DNA of 64,000 nt from Flavobacteriales bacterium (GCA_013359255.1 JABWCF010000016.1:1-64000), one strand, 5' to 3'. Shown: positions 18,473 to 26,986, counted from the first letter of the stretch. A program made the numbers and translations. The notes: generated by a model from the sequence alone, not told the origin.

Positions 18473-19063
18473 ATGAAAAAAACATGGATTACTATAGGAG
18501 TAGTTGCATTAATTGTAATTATTCTATACTCTATAACCATAGGAGCATATAACAGTATGGTTGAAAAAGATGAAGCTGTATCAGGCGCTTGGTCACAGGT
18601 AGAAAATGTGTATCAACGCAGAGCCGACCTTATTCCTAATTTGGTAGAAACGGTTAAAGGGTACGCTGCACACGAAAAAGAAGTGCTTACCGGAGTGGTA
18701 GAAGCCCGTAGCAAAGCAACCTCCGTAAATATAGATCCTTCTAATCTCAATGCCGAGTCAATCAAAAAATTTCAGGCTGCACAAGAGGGAATCAGTTCGG
18801 CACTTTCTCGTTTAATGGTAGTAGTAGAGCGTTACCCCGATTTAAAGGCCAATCAAAATTTTCTTCAACTTCAGGCTCAGTTAGAGGGCACAGAAAATCG
18901 CATTACGGTTGAACGACAAAAATTCAACGATACGGCTAAAGAATATAATACATACATCAGAAAGTTTCCAAAAAATATAATTGCCGGAATGTTTGGATTT
19001 GAAAAAAGAGCCTATTTCGAAGCCGAAATCGGTGCAGAAAAGGCACCACAGGTAAAATTTTAA
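18473..19063 (+). CDS. lemA: LemA family protein
   Basis: 196 aa. One N-terminal membrane helix (about residues 5-25) precedes a helical LemA domain with the family signature SGAWSQVENVYQRRADLIPN followed by LVETVKGYAAHEK. The C-terminal motif KFPKNIIAGMFGFEKRAYFE is also typical. LemA proteins are membrane-anchored helical bundles of uncertain function, often beside TPM-domain genes, as here. It is followed after 4 nt by the first TPM gene; the three form an evident operon. TACCTTAG just upstream is a weak -7 candidate. Confidence 0.93.
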   Translation: MKKTWITIGVVALIVIILYSITIGAYNSMVEKDEAVSGAWSQVENVYQRRADLIPNLVETVKGYAAHEKEVLTGVVEARSKATSVNIDPSNLNAESIKKFQAAQEGISSALSRLMVVVERYPDLKANQNFLQLQAQLEGTENRITVERQKFNDTAKEYNTYIRKFPKNIIAGMFGFEKRAYFEAEIGAEKAPQVKF

Positions 19064-19067
19064 TAAA

Positions 19068-19508
19068 GTGTCGAATACATTATTCTCGAAAGAACAACAG
19101 CAAAAAATTGTTGAAGCTATTAAGGTAGCCGAAACAAATACATCGGGCGAAATAAAAGTACATATAGAAAAAAGGTGTAAAGAAAATGTTCTAGAACATG
19201 CAATACACATTTTTGAAAAACTAAAAATGCATCAAACCCAGCAGCGTAATGGTGTACTTTTTTATTTGTCTGTAAACGACCATAAACTGGCCATCTTGGG
19301 CGATGAGGGAATCAATAAAAAAGTGCCGGAAGACTTTTGGAACGAAGTGCGAAACCACATGATACAATGTTTTAAACAAGAACAATTTACTCAAGGTTTA
19401 TCCGAAGGAATCATGATGGCGGGCGAACAGTTGAAAAAACATTTTCCATATAAAAGCCAAACCGATCAGAATGAACTAAGCGATGAAATTTCTTTTGGAG
19501 GAAACTAA
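19068..19508 (+). CDS. TPM domain protein, cytoplasmic type
   Basis: 146 aa from a GTG start, 4 nt after lemA. It has no signal peptide or membrane helix. TPM-domain features are NTSGEIKVHIEKRCKENVLE, RNGVLFYLSVNDHKLAILGD and EGIMMAGEQLKKHFP. This is the shorter, soluble member of the TPM pair found in Bacteroidota LemA operons. The TPM domain (TLP18.3/Psb32/MOLO-1) has been tied to photosystem repair in plants and to acid phosphatase activity in some homologues, but its role in this operon is unknown. It ends directly at the next start (19509). Confidence 0.88.
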   Translation: MSNTLFSKEQQQKIVEAIKVAETNTSGEIKVHIEKRCKENVLEHAIHIFEKLKMHQTQQRNGVLFYLSVNDHKLAILGDEGINKKVPEDFWNEVRNHMIQCFKQEQFTQGLSEGIMMAGEQLKKHFPYKSQTDQNELSDEISFGGN

Positions 19509-20309
19509 ATGAAGGAGGGAAGTAAAAAAATAGTAAGTAATTGCATTATCTTAAGAGCCATTTTGGTGGCTTTTGTTTTCTCCTTGTTCTTTTCACTAAA
19601 AATGGTTTCAGCCAAGGAATGTTTCCCGGAAAAGCCTACTCCTGCTCGTTTTGTAAATGATTTGGCCAATGTATTTACAATAGCTCAAAAAAATGAATTG
19701 GAGAATAAAATAGGAATATTCAGCGATACGAATTCCACTCAAATTTTAGTAATTACCGTTTCTGATTTATGCGGATATGACAAGTCGGCCTTTGCACAAC
19801 AGATTGGAGAAAAATGGGGTGTTGGAAATAAAGATTTCAATAACGGAGTTGTTATTTTAGTAAAACCAAAAGAAATAGATGGAAAAGGAGAGGCCTTTAT
19901 TGCCAGTGGATATGGCCTTGAGGGGGCTTTGCCCGATGCAATTTGCTGGGATATTGTGCAAAATGAAATGATACCCCTATTTAAGAAAAAGGCATATTTT
20001 GAAGGAGTAGATGCTGCTGTAAACATAATTATGGGTATTGCTACGGGCGAATTTAAAACATATGAACCAGATAGAACTCCTCAAATTTCGGGTTTAATTG
20101 TTTTTTTTCTCATCATAGCTATATATGTTGCATTAGCCGTTTATCGTTCAAGAAAATATGGAACTATCTCGAGTGCCGGCAGAAGAGGGGGATCTATTTT
20201 TTATGGGGGAGGAGGGTTTTCTGGAGGTGGCTCTTCTTCGTGGGGCGGAAGTTCTCGTAGTTTTGGAGGAGGCAGCTTTGGTGGAGGAGGAGCTGGTGGA
20301 AGCTGGTAA
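19509..20309 (+). CDS. TPM domain protein with signal peptide, membrane helix and Gly/Ser-rich tail (YgcG-like)
   Basis: 266 aa. A signal sequence (about residues 12-35) is followed by a TPM domain with RFVNDLANVFTIAQKNELEN, QILVITVSDLCGYD, NNGVVILVKPKEID and YFEGVDAAVNIIMGIATGEF. A membrane helix follows near 195-213, then a tail dominated by Gly and Ser ending GGGGAGGSW. This layout is standard for YgcG-type proteins. GGAGG at 19497-19501 lies 7 nt before the ATG, but it is also the Gly-Gly codon pair ending the previous gene, so it may be coincidence. The operon ends against the convergent nuclease gene. Confidence 0.9.
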   Translation: MKEGSKKIVSNCIILRAILVAFVFSLFFSLKMVSAKECFPEKPTPARFVNDLANVFTIAQKNELENKIGIFSDTNSTQILVITVSDLCGYDKSAFAQQIGEKWGVGNKDFNNGVVILVKPKEIDGKGEAFIASGYGLEGALPDAICWDIVQNEMIPLFKKKAYFEGVDAAVNIIMGIATGEFKTYEPDRTPQISGLIVFFLIIAIYVALAVYRSRKYGTISSAGRRGGSIFYGGGGFSGGGSSSWGGSSRSFGGGSFGGGGAGGSW

Positions 20310-20314
20310 TTTTT

Positions 20315-21334
20315 TTATTTTATTCTAAGATCCAAAAGTATGGGAAGGTGATCGGAATAACCTCCTGTATAATTCTTTCCATTGAATGTTTTAAAAGGAA
20401 ATGTTTCGCCTTTGCTGTTGGTTTGCAACAGCCAGTCTTTACTAAAAATTTGATGTTGTTTATATACCAACTTTAATATACTTGTTTTTCGAACTATAGA
20501 AAATGAAACAATAAACTGGTCTAAACAACCCCACTCCTTGTTAAAATAATAAGTGCCTTTTTTGTTTAAGTGTTCGCTGTACATGAGGTTAAGCAGTTTG
20601 TGTTTTCTGCTTTTTTTATTGCCTGTTGCATTCAATACCTCCGAAATACTTTTGTTGGTAGGGTAATCGTTAAAATCACCAGTAATAATTAAAGCTGCAT
20701 TGGGAGACGATTTATAAATAGAATCGCAATAAAATTTTAATGTTTGTGCTGCCCATATTCTTTTAGGTTCGCTATTTGCTTCACCTCCCAATCTCGATGG
20801 CCAGTGATTTACAAATAAGTGTACCGTATCGTTACGTATGGTTGTATATTTAAAATAAAGTATATCGCGAGTGCGAAGTTTCATGGTATCGTTTTTAGGA
20901 ATTCTAATGTAATTGTGTTTAAGGTAGTTTACTTCGTTTGGGCGATAAATAAGAGCAATATCAATTCCGCGTGGGTCTTCGCTGTTACTGTGTATAATTT
21001 TATAATTTCCGTTTTTTAAAGGATTGGAGTTTATTAAATCTTCGAGTACCATCTCATTTTCAACTTCGCATAAACCTACAATTTCGGGCAGTTCATTATT
21101 GCTCATAGCAGCAATTACGCTACTTAAATTTTTAATTTTTGTATTATATTTTTGAGTATTCCATTGGTGTGTGGAACTTGGTAAAAAATCGTTGTCGTTG
21201 GTATTGGGATTATCTATGGTATCAAATAAATTTTCTACATTGTAAAAAGCAATGCGAAAATTTTTGGTATGCTGAGAAAACGAAGTGGTGTAGAGAAAAA
21301 TCATCAGCACAAGTAGTTGAATTTTCCTTTTCAT
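20315..21334 (-). CDS. Secreted endonuclease/exonuclease/phosphatase family protein
   Basis: 339 aa with a signal peptide (KIQLLVLMIFLYTTSFSQ). The mature part has the EEP fold motifs FRIAFYNVENLFDTIDNPN, EIVGLCEVENEMVLEDLI, VNHWPSRLGGEANSE, LIITGDFNDYPTNKS and a final GGYSDHLPI. These supply the metal-binding Glu, Asp/Asn pair and catalytic His of the superfamily. Substrates in the family range from DNA to phospholipids and inositol phosphates. Export points to extracellular or periplasmic use, for example scavenging phosphate or nucleotides. It follows pbpC by 17 nt. Confidence 0.87.
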   Translation of the reverse strand: MKRKIQLLVLMIFLYTTSFSQHTKNFRIAFYNVENLFDTIDNPNTNDNDFLPSSTHQWNTQKYNTKIKNLSSVIAAMSNNELPEIVGLCEVENEMVLEDLINSNPLKNGNYKIIHSNSEDPRGIDIALIYRPNEVNYLKHNYIRIPKNDTMKLRTRDILYFKYTTIRNDTVHLFVNHWPSRLGGEANSEPKRIWAAQTLKFYCDSIYKSSPNAALIITGDFNDYPTNKSISEVLNATGNKKSRKHKLLNLMYSEHLNKKGTYYFNKEWGCLDQFIVSFSIVRKTSILKLVYKQHQIFSKDWLLQTNSKGETFPFKTFNGKNYTGGYSDHLPILLDLRIK

Positions 21335-21351
21335 TTTAATGTGTTTTAGAA

Positions 21352-23700
21352 TTATTTTTTATTTTCTATCATAATTTTTTTTAAAATACTTTCCCCATTT
21401 TCGTCAATAAGCGTAAGGGTATATTTTCCTTCTGTAATGTAAAGAGCAATTTGGTGTAAGTTTTTTGTGCTGCCGACAAAGGTATTATTTAGATGCCAGA
21501 AAATAGTAATATTAACATTTCGGTGTGCTGCTTCAAATATAACTTTTCCGGGTTTTCCGTCAATCTCTTTAGGAATATAGATTCTAGATGTTTCTTTTGG
21601 ATAGATTAATTCCATGTTATTTTTTTCTGCCGAGGGGGGGCAATCACTCCGGTATGGAGGAGTTTTTTGATACCATGGGTTTCTTTTAGTAAAATAGAAC
21701 TCCATTACAGGAGGTAATACAAACCATGCTTTATGCTGCATATTTTCCGGATTTTCGCAGTAGCTGTTTACCCGATGTAGTCCGTTACTGCTTAAGTGTA
21801 CAATGGTATGGTAGGAACATATCTTTGTTTTTACTCCTTTAGGCAATACTTCAGAGGCTAAAGTATCGGGGCAAAGTGGAGAGGCTTTAAAACCACTTTG
21901 TCTACATGTTTTTATTGTTTTAAACTCATCATATGGTTTTTCAAACCAAGGCGAGGAGGGTAATGCACTAAAAATATCAAAGAGAGCAGGGGCTGCTGCA
22001 GAGATACCACTTAAGCCTTTTCTTCCTTCGCCATCGGCATTGCCTGCCCAAACGGCTACCACATATTTGGCCGTGGTGCCAATGGCCCAGGCATCGCGAA
22101 ATCCAAAACTGGTACCTGTTTTCCAAGCAATTTTTTGATTAGAGTGGTAGTGTATCCAACCCGATTCAAGGTCGGGGCGATTCACTTCTGCCAAGGCTTC
22201 GAAGGTTTGATAAATGGATCCGGCAGAAAACACGGGATAATTTATACGTAAAGAATTCTTGTGGTTTTCTTTTTCGTATGTTGGAAAACGAAAATCATAA
22301 GAATTGTATTTCCCATTGTATTTTGCATAGTGGTTTAATGTGCGAGCCATAGAGGCATAGCATCCGGCTAATTCCCACAAGGTATTTTCAGCCCCTCCCA
22401 ATATGATGGAAAGTCCGTAATGGGCTGCATTTTTTTGAATGGTACTGAACTTTATTTTTTGAGTTAGCAGAAGATGAAATTTTTCTATGCCATGCTCTTG
22501 CAACAATTTAACGGCCGGAACATTCAATGAACGTGCTAAAGCCCTTTTAGATGGCACGGCTCCATCGTATTCCAAATCGAAATTTTTTGGCGAGTAGCCC
22601 GATATTTGAGTGGGAATGTCGGCAATAAGCATATCAGGAAGCAAAGAGCCTTCATCAAGCATCGAAGCGAATAAAAGGGGTTTTAAGATACTTCCGGGGC
22701 TTCGGGGTGCTTTAATTATATCAACATCACCTTCGTTTTCTTTTCCGGCCGAGGGGCTGTTTCCTACATATGCAAGTACTTGTCCTGTTTCCACATCAAC
22801 TACTAATGCAGCCATATTTTGTATTTCGTTTTGTTGTAATTCTATGCTGTGTTTTAAAATAATGTCGTTTACTTTTTTTTGTAAACGGTTATCTATAGTA
22901 GAGTATATGGTTTTACTTTTTTGTTCTTTATATATCAGGGTTGAAAAGTGAGGTGCCCATTTTGGAAAAGACAATACACTAGAGGGAAGCGATTCGGAAC
23001 ATGCCAACTGAAAGGTAAGAAGGTCTATTTTTTTTTTGAGATACAGTTTGGTAAGTAGTTTATTTCTTTTTTTTATTAGTAATCGCTGATTTTTTCCGGG
23101 AAAAATTAATGAGGGAGCATTGGGAAGTACGGCTAGCAAAGCTGCTTCAGCCCACGATAGATTATCCGAACTTCTTCCGAAATATTTCTGCGAAGCGGTT
23201 TCTAAGCCCACAATATTTCCTCCGTACGGTGCATTATTGGCGTATAACTGAAGTATTTCTTTTTTAGAATAAGTTAATTCTAGGCGGGTAGCTATAAACA
23301 CTTCAATTAATTTTTCGATAAGGGTTCTTTTTTTATTTTTACGAGCTAAGCGGATGGTTTGCATACTTAATGTGCTACCCCCACTTGTAATTTTTTTGTA
23401 TTTTAAATTTTGCCAAAATGCTCTTGCTACCGATAAGGGATTTATACCGGGGTGAAAATAAAAATATTCATCTTCAAAAAATACAATACAGGTAGAAACC
23501 TTATGAGGCAAAGAGGATGAATTACGAAATCGCCACTGTCCGTCACTGGCAATAAGAGTTCCGGCAAGTTCGTTGTTACGGTCGTAAACAACGGTACTAT
23601 AAGGCTCATTAAAAAGAGGAGCAGGTAGGCAAAGAAGCCAGCATAGCAATACTAACCCAACTGCAATGAAACTTAAAAGACTTCTTTTCTCTTTAAACAT
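21352..23700 (-). CDS. pbpC: Penicillin-binding protein 1C
   Basis: A 782-aa class A-like PBP. After one membrane anchor (about residues 8-28) comes a GT51 glycosyltransferase domain with FFEDEYFYFHPGINPLSVAR and GGSTLSMQTIRLARK. The transpeptidase domain has SxxK as PGSILKP, RSLNVPAVKL, and KTGTSFGFRDAWAIG. A C-terminal BiPBP_C domain follows (GKPGKVIFEAAH to the end). In E. coli PBP1C the transferase domain is active and the peptidase role is unclear. The ATG at 23700 is preferred; the longer frame to 23805 would overlap the divergent gene at 23774 and adds a basic, non-family extension. Confidence 0.93.
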   Translation of the reverse strand: MFKEKRSLLSFIAVGLVLLCWLLCLPAPLFNEPYSTVVYDRNNELAGTLIASDGQWRFRNSSSLPHKVSTCIVFFEDEYFYFHPGINPLSVARAFWQNLKYKKITSGGSTLSMQTIRLARKNKKRTLIEKLIEVFIATRLELTYSKKEILQLYANNAPYGGNIVGLETASQKYFGRSSDNLSWAEAALLAVLPNAPSLIFPGKNQRLLIKKRNKLLTKLYLKKKIDLLTFQLACSESLPSSVLSFPKWAPHFSTLIYKEQKSKTIYSTIDNRLQKKVNDIILKHSIELQQNEIQNMAALVVDVETGQVLAYVGNSPSAGKENEGDVDIIKAPRSPGSILKPLLFASMLDEGSLLPDMLIADIPTQISGYSPKNFDLEYDGAVPSKRALARSLNVPAVKLLQEHGIEKFHLLLTQKIKFSTIQKNAAHYGLSIILGGAENTLWELAGCYASMARTLNHYAKYNGKYNSYDFRFPTYEKENHKNSLRINYPVFSAGSIYQTFEALAEVNRPDLESGWIHYHSNQKIAWKTGTSFGFRDAWAIGTTAKYVVAVWAGNADGEGRKGLSGISAAAPALFDIFSALPSSPWFEKPYDEFKTIKTCRQSGFKASPLCPDTLASEVLPKGVKTKICSYHTIVHLSSNGLHRVNSYCENPENMQHKAWFVLPPVMEFYFTKRNPWYQKTPPYRSDCPPSAEKNNMELIYPKETSRIYIPKEIDGKPGKVIFEAAHRNVNITIFWHLNNTFVGSTKNLHQIALYITEGKYTLTLIDENGESILKKIMIENKK

Positions 23701-23773
23701 ACCATAAAATTCCGATTTAAGGTTTATGTATCGATATTTGCGAAAAAAATAAACCCAAATAAAAACCAATCTT

Positions 23774-24124
23774 ATGAAAAAATTATGCTTTTTAATTCTT
23801 GCCATATTTAGTGTGGTTTACTCTTATTCTCAAGAGTTTTTACAAATTACCACAGTAGAATCGGTTGTTCCAGGAGGCTTGGGACGTTCAAGGATGATTA
23901 TGACTGATGAAAAAGGAAATTTATCGGAACAGGGTATGGAGAATTTTTTTAGCATGGTGGGCATCAATTTTGGAAACATTCGTAAAAACGACCAACAAAT
24001 TACAGACAAAATTACTCAGCTCTACAAAGAAGGTTGGGAACTTGTAGCAGTAACCCCAGGTGTATACAGTGCCGATAAAAGCACCGGTATTTTTATTACC
24101 CGCTATTTGTTTAAGAAAAATTGA
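23774..24124 (+). CDS. Small exported protein, DUF4177-like C-terminus
   Basis: 116 aa with a signal peptide (KKLCFLILAIFSVVYSYSQ). The mature part has a short Gly-Arg-rich start and ends with YKEGWELVAVTPGVYS, then IFITRYLFKK. This GW-LV followed by a basic aromatic strand is the pattern of DUF4177-type small beta proteins; that similarity is inferred from the motif alone. It is divergent from pbpC, and the next gene starts 9 nt downstream. The function is unknown. Confidence 0.7.
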   Translation: MKKLCFLILAIFSVVYSYSQEFLQITTVESVVPGGLGRSRMIMTDEKGNLSEQGMENFFSMVGINFGNIRKNDQQITDKITQLYKEGWELVAVTPGVYSADKSTGIFITRYLFKKN

Positions 24125-24133
24125 TCTTTTTTT

Positions 24134-25348
24134 ATGCGGCTATTCAAGAATTTTGCCTATGTCTGCTTCACTGTTTGCATTTTATCTTTTGCTTGTAATT
24201 CTTCATCAGAACCAAATACAGCTAATATAATTGAAAACAGAAATACTGTAAATACGCCTCAACAATTTTTAGAATGGGTAAAAAAGGAGCGAACAGAAGT
24301 TGAGAAAAATACTTCAGGTTTTGAAATTGAAGGCGAAATATTTTTTATAAACTCTGATAGTAGTTTGGTAATTTATAACTTTATAGAAACATTTGATGAG
24401 TGGCAATTAAATTGCAAATATTCTATTTGTATGGGATATGAAGAATTGGTTGAAAACATTTCTGAAAACGAGAAATATTCCGCTTTGTACAATAACATAA
24501 GAGAGCAGGGGCTTAATACTACTTTTTTTAAAGGAAACTTCAGTCATGCTTGCGATTTTTTGCTCGATCATTCCAATGATTTTTTACTCACAAACGAAAA
24601 GTTTAAAGGAATGGAAACTTTTACAAACGAACAGATTATTTTATATGATGGAAAAAATACACTTTATCCTACACAAATAAAATCCCAATCAAACTTTCAC
24701 ACCGAAAACGAAACTACTATACCTTACGTAAAAGAGGAATTGAAGTTTATTGAAAAAGAAGGATCTCCTCCAACCATTTTTTTATCACATAATAGCAGAA
24801 GTATATATACAGAAACCTTTTTAGACGATAAATACAACGAAGTAAAAATTAATCTCTCTTACCAATTAACATGGAGATGGTCTAAGGAAAATATGGTATG
24901 GGAAACTGGTTTAATTTGCACAATTCCCGGAAATGAAAAATTTGAAGTGTATTCTTCAAAATACACTCAATTGAACGAAAGCGAAGAGGGGTATTTCGTT
25001 CAAGAAAATTGCCAAAATGGAGGGGTGAATTTTTTTCAGCTGAAAAAATATAAAACCGATTTATCGGATTATTACATGATAACAGATAACGAAGATGATG
25101 TGGCTTATTACGCAGTGCTTAAATTGGTAAATATAAACGATAATAATCAATTATTATTGGTGGCCAGAGGAGGAGAGTCTGCTTTGGAAAGTAATAGGTC
25201 AGGATATCCAGAAATTGGATTCCCTTTATTAAAATGGTTTATACATAGAGAAATAGACGAGGATAATAGGGATATTTTTAAAATAACAGGTATAAATGCC
25301 CTTTATACCGATAATCCTGAAAAATATAAGTACAACGCCTGCAAGTAG
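24134..25348 (+). CDS. Predicted lipoprotein of unknown function
   Basis: 404 aa. A lipoprotein signal (FAYVCFTVCILSFACNSS) has lipobox LSFAC with Cys near residue 21. The mature protein is acidic and Asn-rich with no motif I recognise: a segment near residues 35-60 (TPQQFLEWVKKERTEVEKN), a beta-rich middle, and a C-terminal EIGFPLLKWFIHREIDED. It starts 9 nt after the small exported protein, so the two are probably co-transcribed. A 150-nt AT-rich gap separates it from rpsU. Confidence 0.7.
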   Translation: MRLFKNFAYVCFTVCILSFACNSSSEPNTANIIENRNTVNTPQQFLEWVKKERTEVEKNTSGFEIEGEIFFINSDSSLVIYNFIETFDEWQLNCKYSICMGYEELVENISENEKYSALYNNIREQGLNTTFFKGNFSHACDFLLDHSNDFLLTNEKFKGMETFTNEQIILYDGKNTLYPTQIKSQSNFHTENETTIPYVKEELKFIEKEGSPPTIFLSHNSRSIYTETFLDDKYNEVKINLSYQLTWRWSKENMVWETGLICTIPGNEKFEVYSSKYTQLNESEEGYFVQENCQNGGVNFFQLKKYKTDLSDYYMITDNEDDVAYYAVLKLVNINDNNQLLLVARGGESALESNRSGYPEIGFPLLKWFIHREIDEDNRDIFKITGINALYTDNPEKYKYNACK

Positions 25349-25448
25349 GGTAACAAACTGAAAAATTAGATATTTAAAATGAAATTGCACCTAAAGATAT
25401 AACCAGAGCCAATATTTTTTTTATATCTAACGTATTTTATAAATAAAG

Positions 25449-25479
25449 TTTGCAACTTAAAACAAATTCAGTAATTTCG
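25449..25479 (+). promoter_or_regulatory. rpsU promoter
   Basis: TTTG (25449-25452), 19 nt, TAATTTCG (25472-25479), one mismatch to TAnnTTTG. Transcription would begin near 25486, giving a leader of about 16 nt with no SD sequence before the rpsU ATG. Confidence 0.6.
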
Positions 25480-25501
25480 CAACCTATTTAATTTAAAAAA
25501 C

Positions 25502-25696
25502 ATGATAGTAGTACCAGTTAAAGAAGGCGAAAGCATTGAAAAAGCACTAAAAAAGTATAAAAAAAAGTTTGAAAAAACCGGAGTGGTAAAAGAACTAAGA
25601 GAAAGACAACATTTTACAAAGCCTTCTATTATCCGCAGACAAGAAATTATAAAAGCGGTGTACGTACAAGGATTGCGTAGAAAAGAAGAAGCTTAA
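25502..25696 (+). CDS. rpsU: Small ribosomal subunit protein bS21
   Basis: A 64-aa basic protein with the bS21 pattern: VVPVKEGESIEKALKKYKKK at the N-terminus, RERQHFTKPSIIRRQE in the middle and a basic helical tail. In Bacteroidota ribosomes bS21, with bS18 and bS6, covers the 3' tail of 16S rRNA so that the anti-SD is not available. A Tyr at residue 54 is at the position I recall as contacting that tail. Unlike the strong SD reported for rpsU in Flavobacterium, the upstream sequence here has none. A strong hairpin terminator follows at 25721-25770. Confidence 0.96.
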   Translation: MIVVPVKEGESIEKALKKYKKKFEKTGVVKELRERQHFTKPSIIRRQEIIKAVYVQGLRRKEEA

Positions 25697-25720
25697 CATT
25701 TTTTAATATAAATACCCAAA

Positions 25721-25770
25721 AAGGTAAGGTAGTTTTTACGAAATTTGTAAAAACTACCTTGCCTTTTTTT
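25721..25770 (+). terminator. Strong hairpin terminator/attenuator between rpsU and the recombinase gene
   Basis: A 19-bp stem (25721-25739 with 25747-25765, one G-T wobble) has a 7-nt loop and is followed by T residues up to 25770. The next base is the A of the recombinase ATG. The hairpin therefore ends rpsU transcripts and forms the whole ribosome-entry region of the downstream gene in read-through transcripts. Confidence 0.85.
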
Positions 25771-26655
25771 ATGCCTGTAAGTTCCTTTATAATCTACCTG
25801 CAAACAGAAAAACGGTATTCTAAGCATACCATAGCTGCATACAAAAACGATTTATTTACCTTTCAACAATTTTTGCAAAAAGAATTTTCGCTAATCGATA
25901 TTTCTCTTTGTACCCATCATATTGTGCGTTCTTGGGTTGCGTATTTAATGGAAAACAAAAATGAAGCAAAAACAATCAATAGAAAACTATCCGCATTAAA
26001 ATCATTTTTTAATTTTTTAATAAAGAATAATGTAGTACAAACCAATCCAATGTTAAAGGTAATAGCACCCAAAATACCTAAGCGTTTGCCAACCTATGTT
26101 CCCGAAAGTAACATGAACAACTTGCTTCAGAAAGGCTTATTTTCCGAGGACTTTAATGGCACAAGAGATCGTATGATTTTGGAATTTTTGTACAATACAG
26201 GAATTCGTTTAAGTGAGTTAATAGGAATAAAAATGCAAGATGTAGATATAACAGAATCTAAAGTTAAAGTTTTAGGAAAGCGCAATAAGGAAAGAATTAT
26301 CCCTTTTAATCATTACTTATTAGAAATAGTAAAAGAATATATTGAAGCTCGAAATGCAAAATTTCCAAACACCGAATATGAAGAAATGTTGCTTACGAGC
26401 AAAGGAAGCCCACTGTATCCTAAGTTTGTGTACAGAATAGTAAATAAATATTTAAGCGAGGTAACCACCCTAAGCAAAAAGAGCCCACATGTAATTAGGC
26501 ATACCTTTGCAACGCATATGCTTAACAATGGTGCGGATATAAATGCAATAAAAGAATTGCTCGGGCATAGTAGTTTAGCGGCCACTCAAGTGTACACACA
26601 CAATTCAATAGAAAAATTAAAAAACATATATAAACAAGCCCACCCAAAGGCATAA
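25771..26655 (+). CDS. xerC: Tyrosine recombinase, XerC/XerD type
   Basis: 294 aa. An N-terminal SAM-like DNA-binding domain (FIIYLQTEKRYSKHTIAAYK, then NRKLSALKSFFNFLIKNN) precedes the catalytic domain. Catalytic residues are Arg in YNTGIRLSEL near residue 145, HxxR in HVIRHTFATHML near 241-244, and LLGHSSLAATQVYTH with the nucleophile Tyr near 275. These enzymes resolve chromosome dimers at dif. The chromosomal rpsU-recombinase-hpf-tRNA-tuf order is, from memory, conserved in this phylum, arguing against a phage integrase. Choosing C or D needs phylogeny. The ATG at 25771 lies directly behind a terminator T run. Confidence 0.9.
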   Translation: MPVSSFIIYLQTEKRYSKHTIAAYKNDLFTFQQFLQKEFSLIDISLCTHHIVRSWVAYLMENKNEAKTINRKLSALKSFFNFLIKNNVVQTNPMLKVIAPKIPKRLPTYVPESNMNNLLQKGLFSEDFNGTRDRMILEFLYNTGIRLSELIGIKMQDVDITESKVKVLGKRNKERIIPFNHYLLEIVKEYIEARNAKFPNTEYEEMLLTSKGSPLYPKFVYRIVNKYLSEVTTLSKKSPHVIRHTFATHMLNNGADINAIKELLGHSSLAATQVYTHNSIEKLKNIYKQAHPKA

Positions 26656-26659
26656 AAAG

Positions 26660-26666
26660 AAGGAGG
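26660..26666 (+). promoter_or_regulatory. Strong Shine-Dalgarno sequence before hpf
   Basis: AAGGAGG, 7 nt before the ATG at 26674. Seven contiguous matches to the usual 16S 3' end is unusual in this phylum, where most starts, and most genes in this window, lack any SD. Confidence 0.75.
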
Positions 26667-26673
26667 AAACATT

Positions 26674-26970
26674 ATGAAAGTACTGGTAAAAGTGCAATCA
26701 ATACATTTTGATGCAGACAAGAAATTGCTTACATTCATCCAAAAACGAATGGATAAACTGACCCAATTTTACGATAAAATTGAAGGAGCTGAAGTGTTTC
26801 TGAAATTGCAAAAAACCAGCAGCGATGAGAATAAAATAGCAGAAATTAAGTTGAATATACCTGGCAACGATTTGTTTGCCAAAAAGCAATCAAAAACTTT
26901 TGAAGAAGCGGTAGACTCTGTATCAGAGGCGCTACTTAAGCAAATTAAAAAACACAAAGAAAAAAAGTGA
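26674..26970 (+). CDS. hpf: Ribosome hibernation promoting factor, short form
   Basis: 98 aa, HPF/RaiA fold: VQSIHFDADKKLLTFIQKRM near residues 6-25, DKIEGAEVFLKLQKTSSDEN, VEI-type strands, then DSVSEALLKQIKKHKEKK. It lacks the C-terminal dimerisation domain of long HPF, so it would bind the decoding centre of idle 30S subunits and depend on a partner for 100S formation. It follows the recombinase by 18 nt and has a clear AAGGAGG site. A perfect 17-bp hairpin terminator follows at 26987. Confidence 0.93.
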   Translation: MKVLVKVQSIHFDADKKLLTFIQKRMDKLTQFYDKIEGAEVFLKLQKTSSDENKIAEIKLNIPGNDLFAKKQSKTFEEAVDSVSEALLKQIKKHKEKK

Positions 26971-26986
26971 GAACTACCTGATAAGC

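Noticed and set aside
19497-19501. GGAGG before the second TPM gene as a functional SD
   Set aside because: The bases are the Gly-Gly codons of the conserved end of the preceding protein, so selection on the SD cannot be inferred; kept out of the SD finding.
25771-26655. Tyrosine recombinase as a sign of an integrated element
   Set aside because: It lies in the conserved rpsU-hpf-tRNA-tuf neighbourhood, has XerC/D length and motifs, and no attachment repeats or phage genes are near, despite adjacent tRNA genes.
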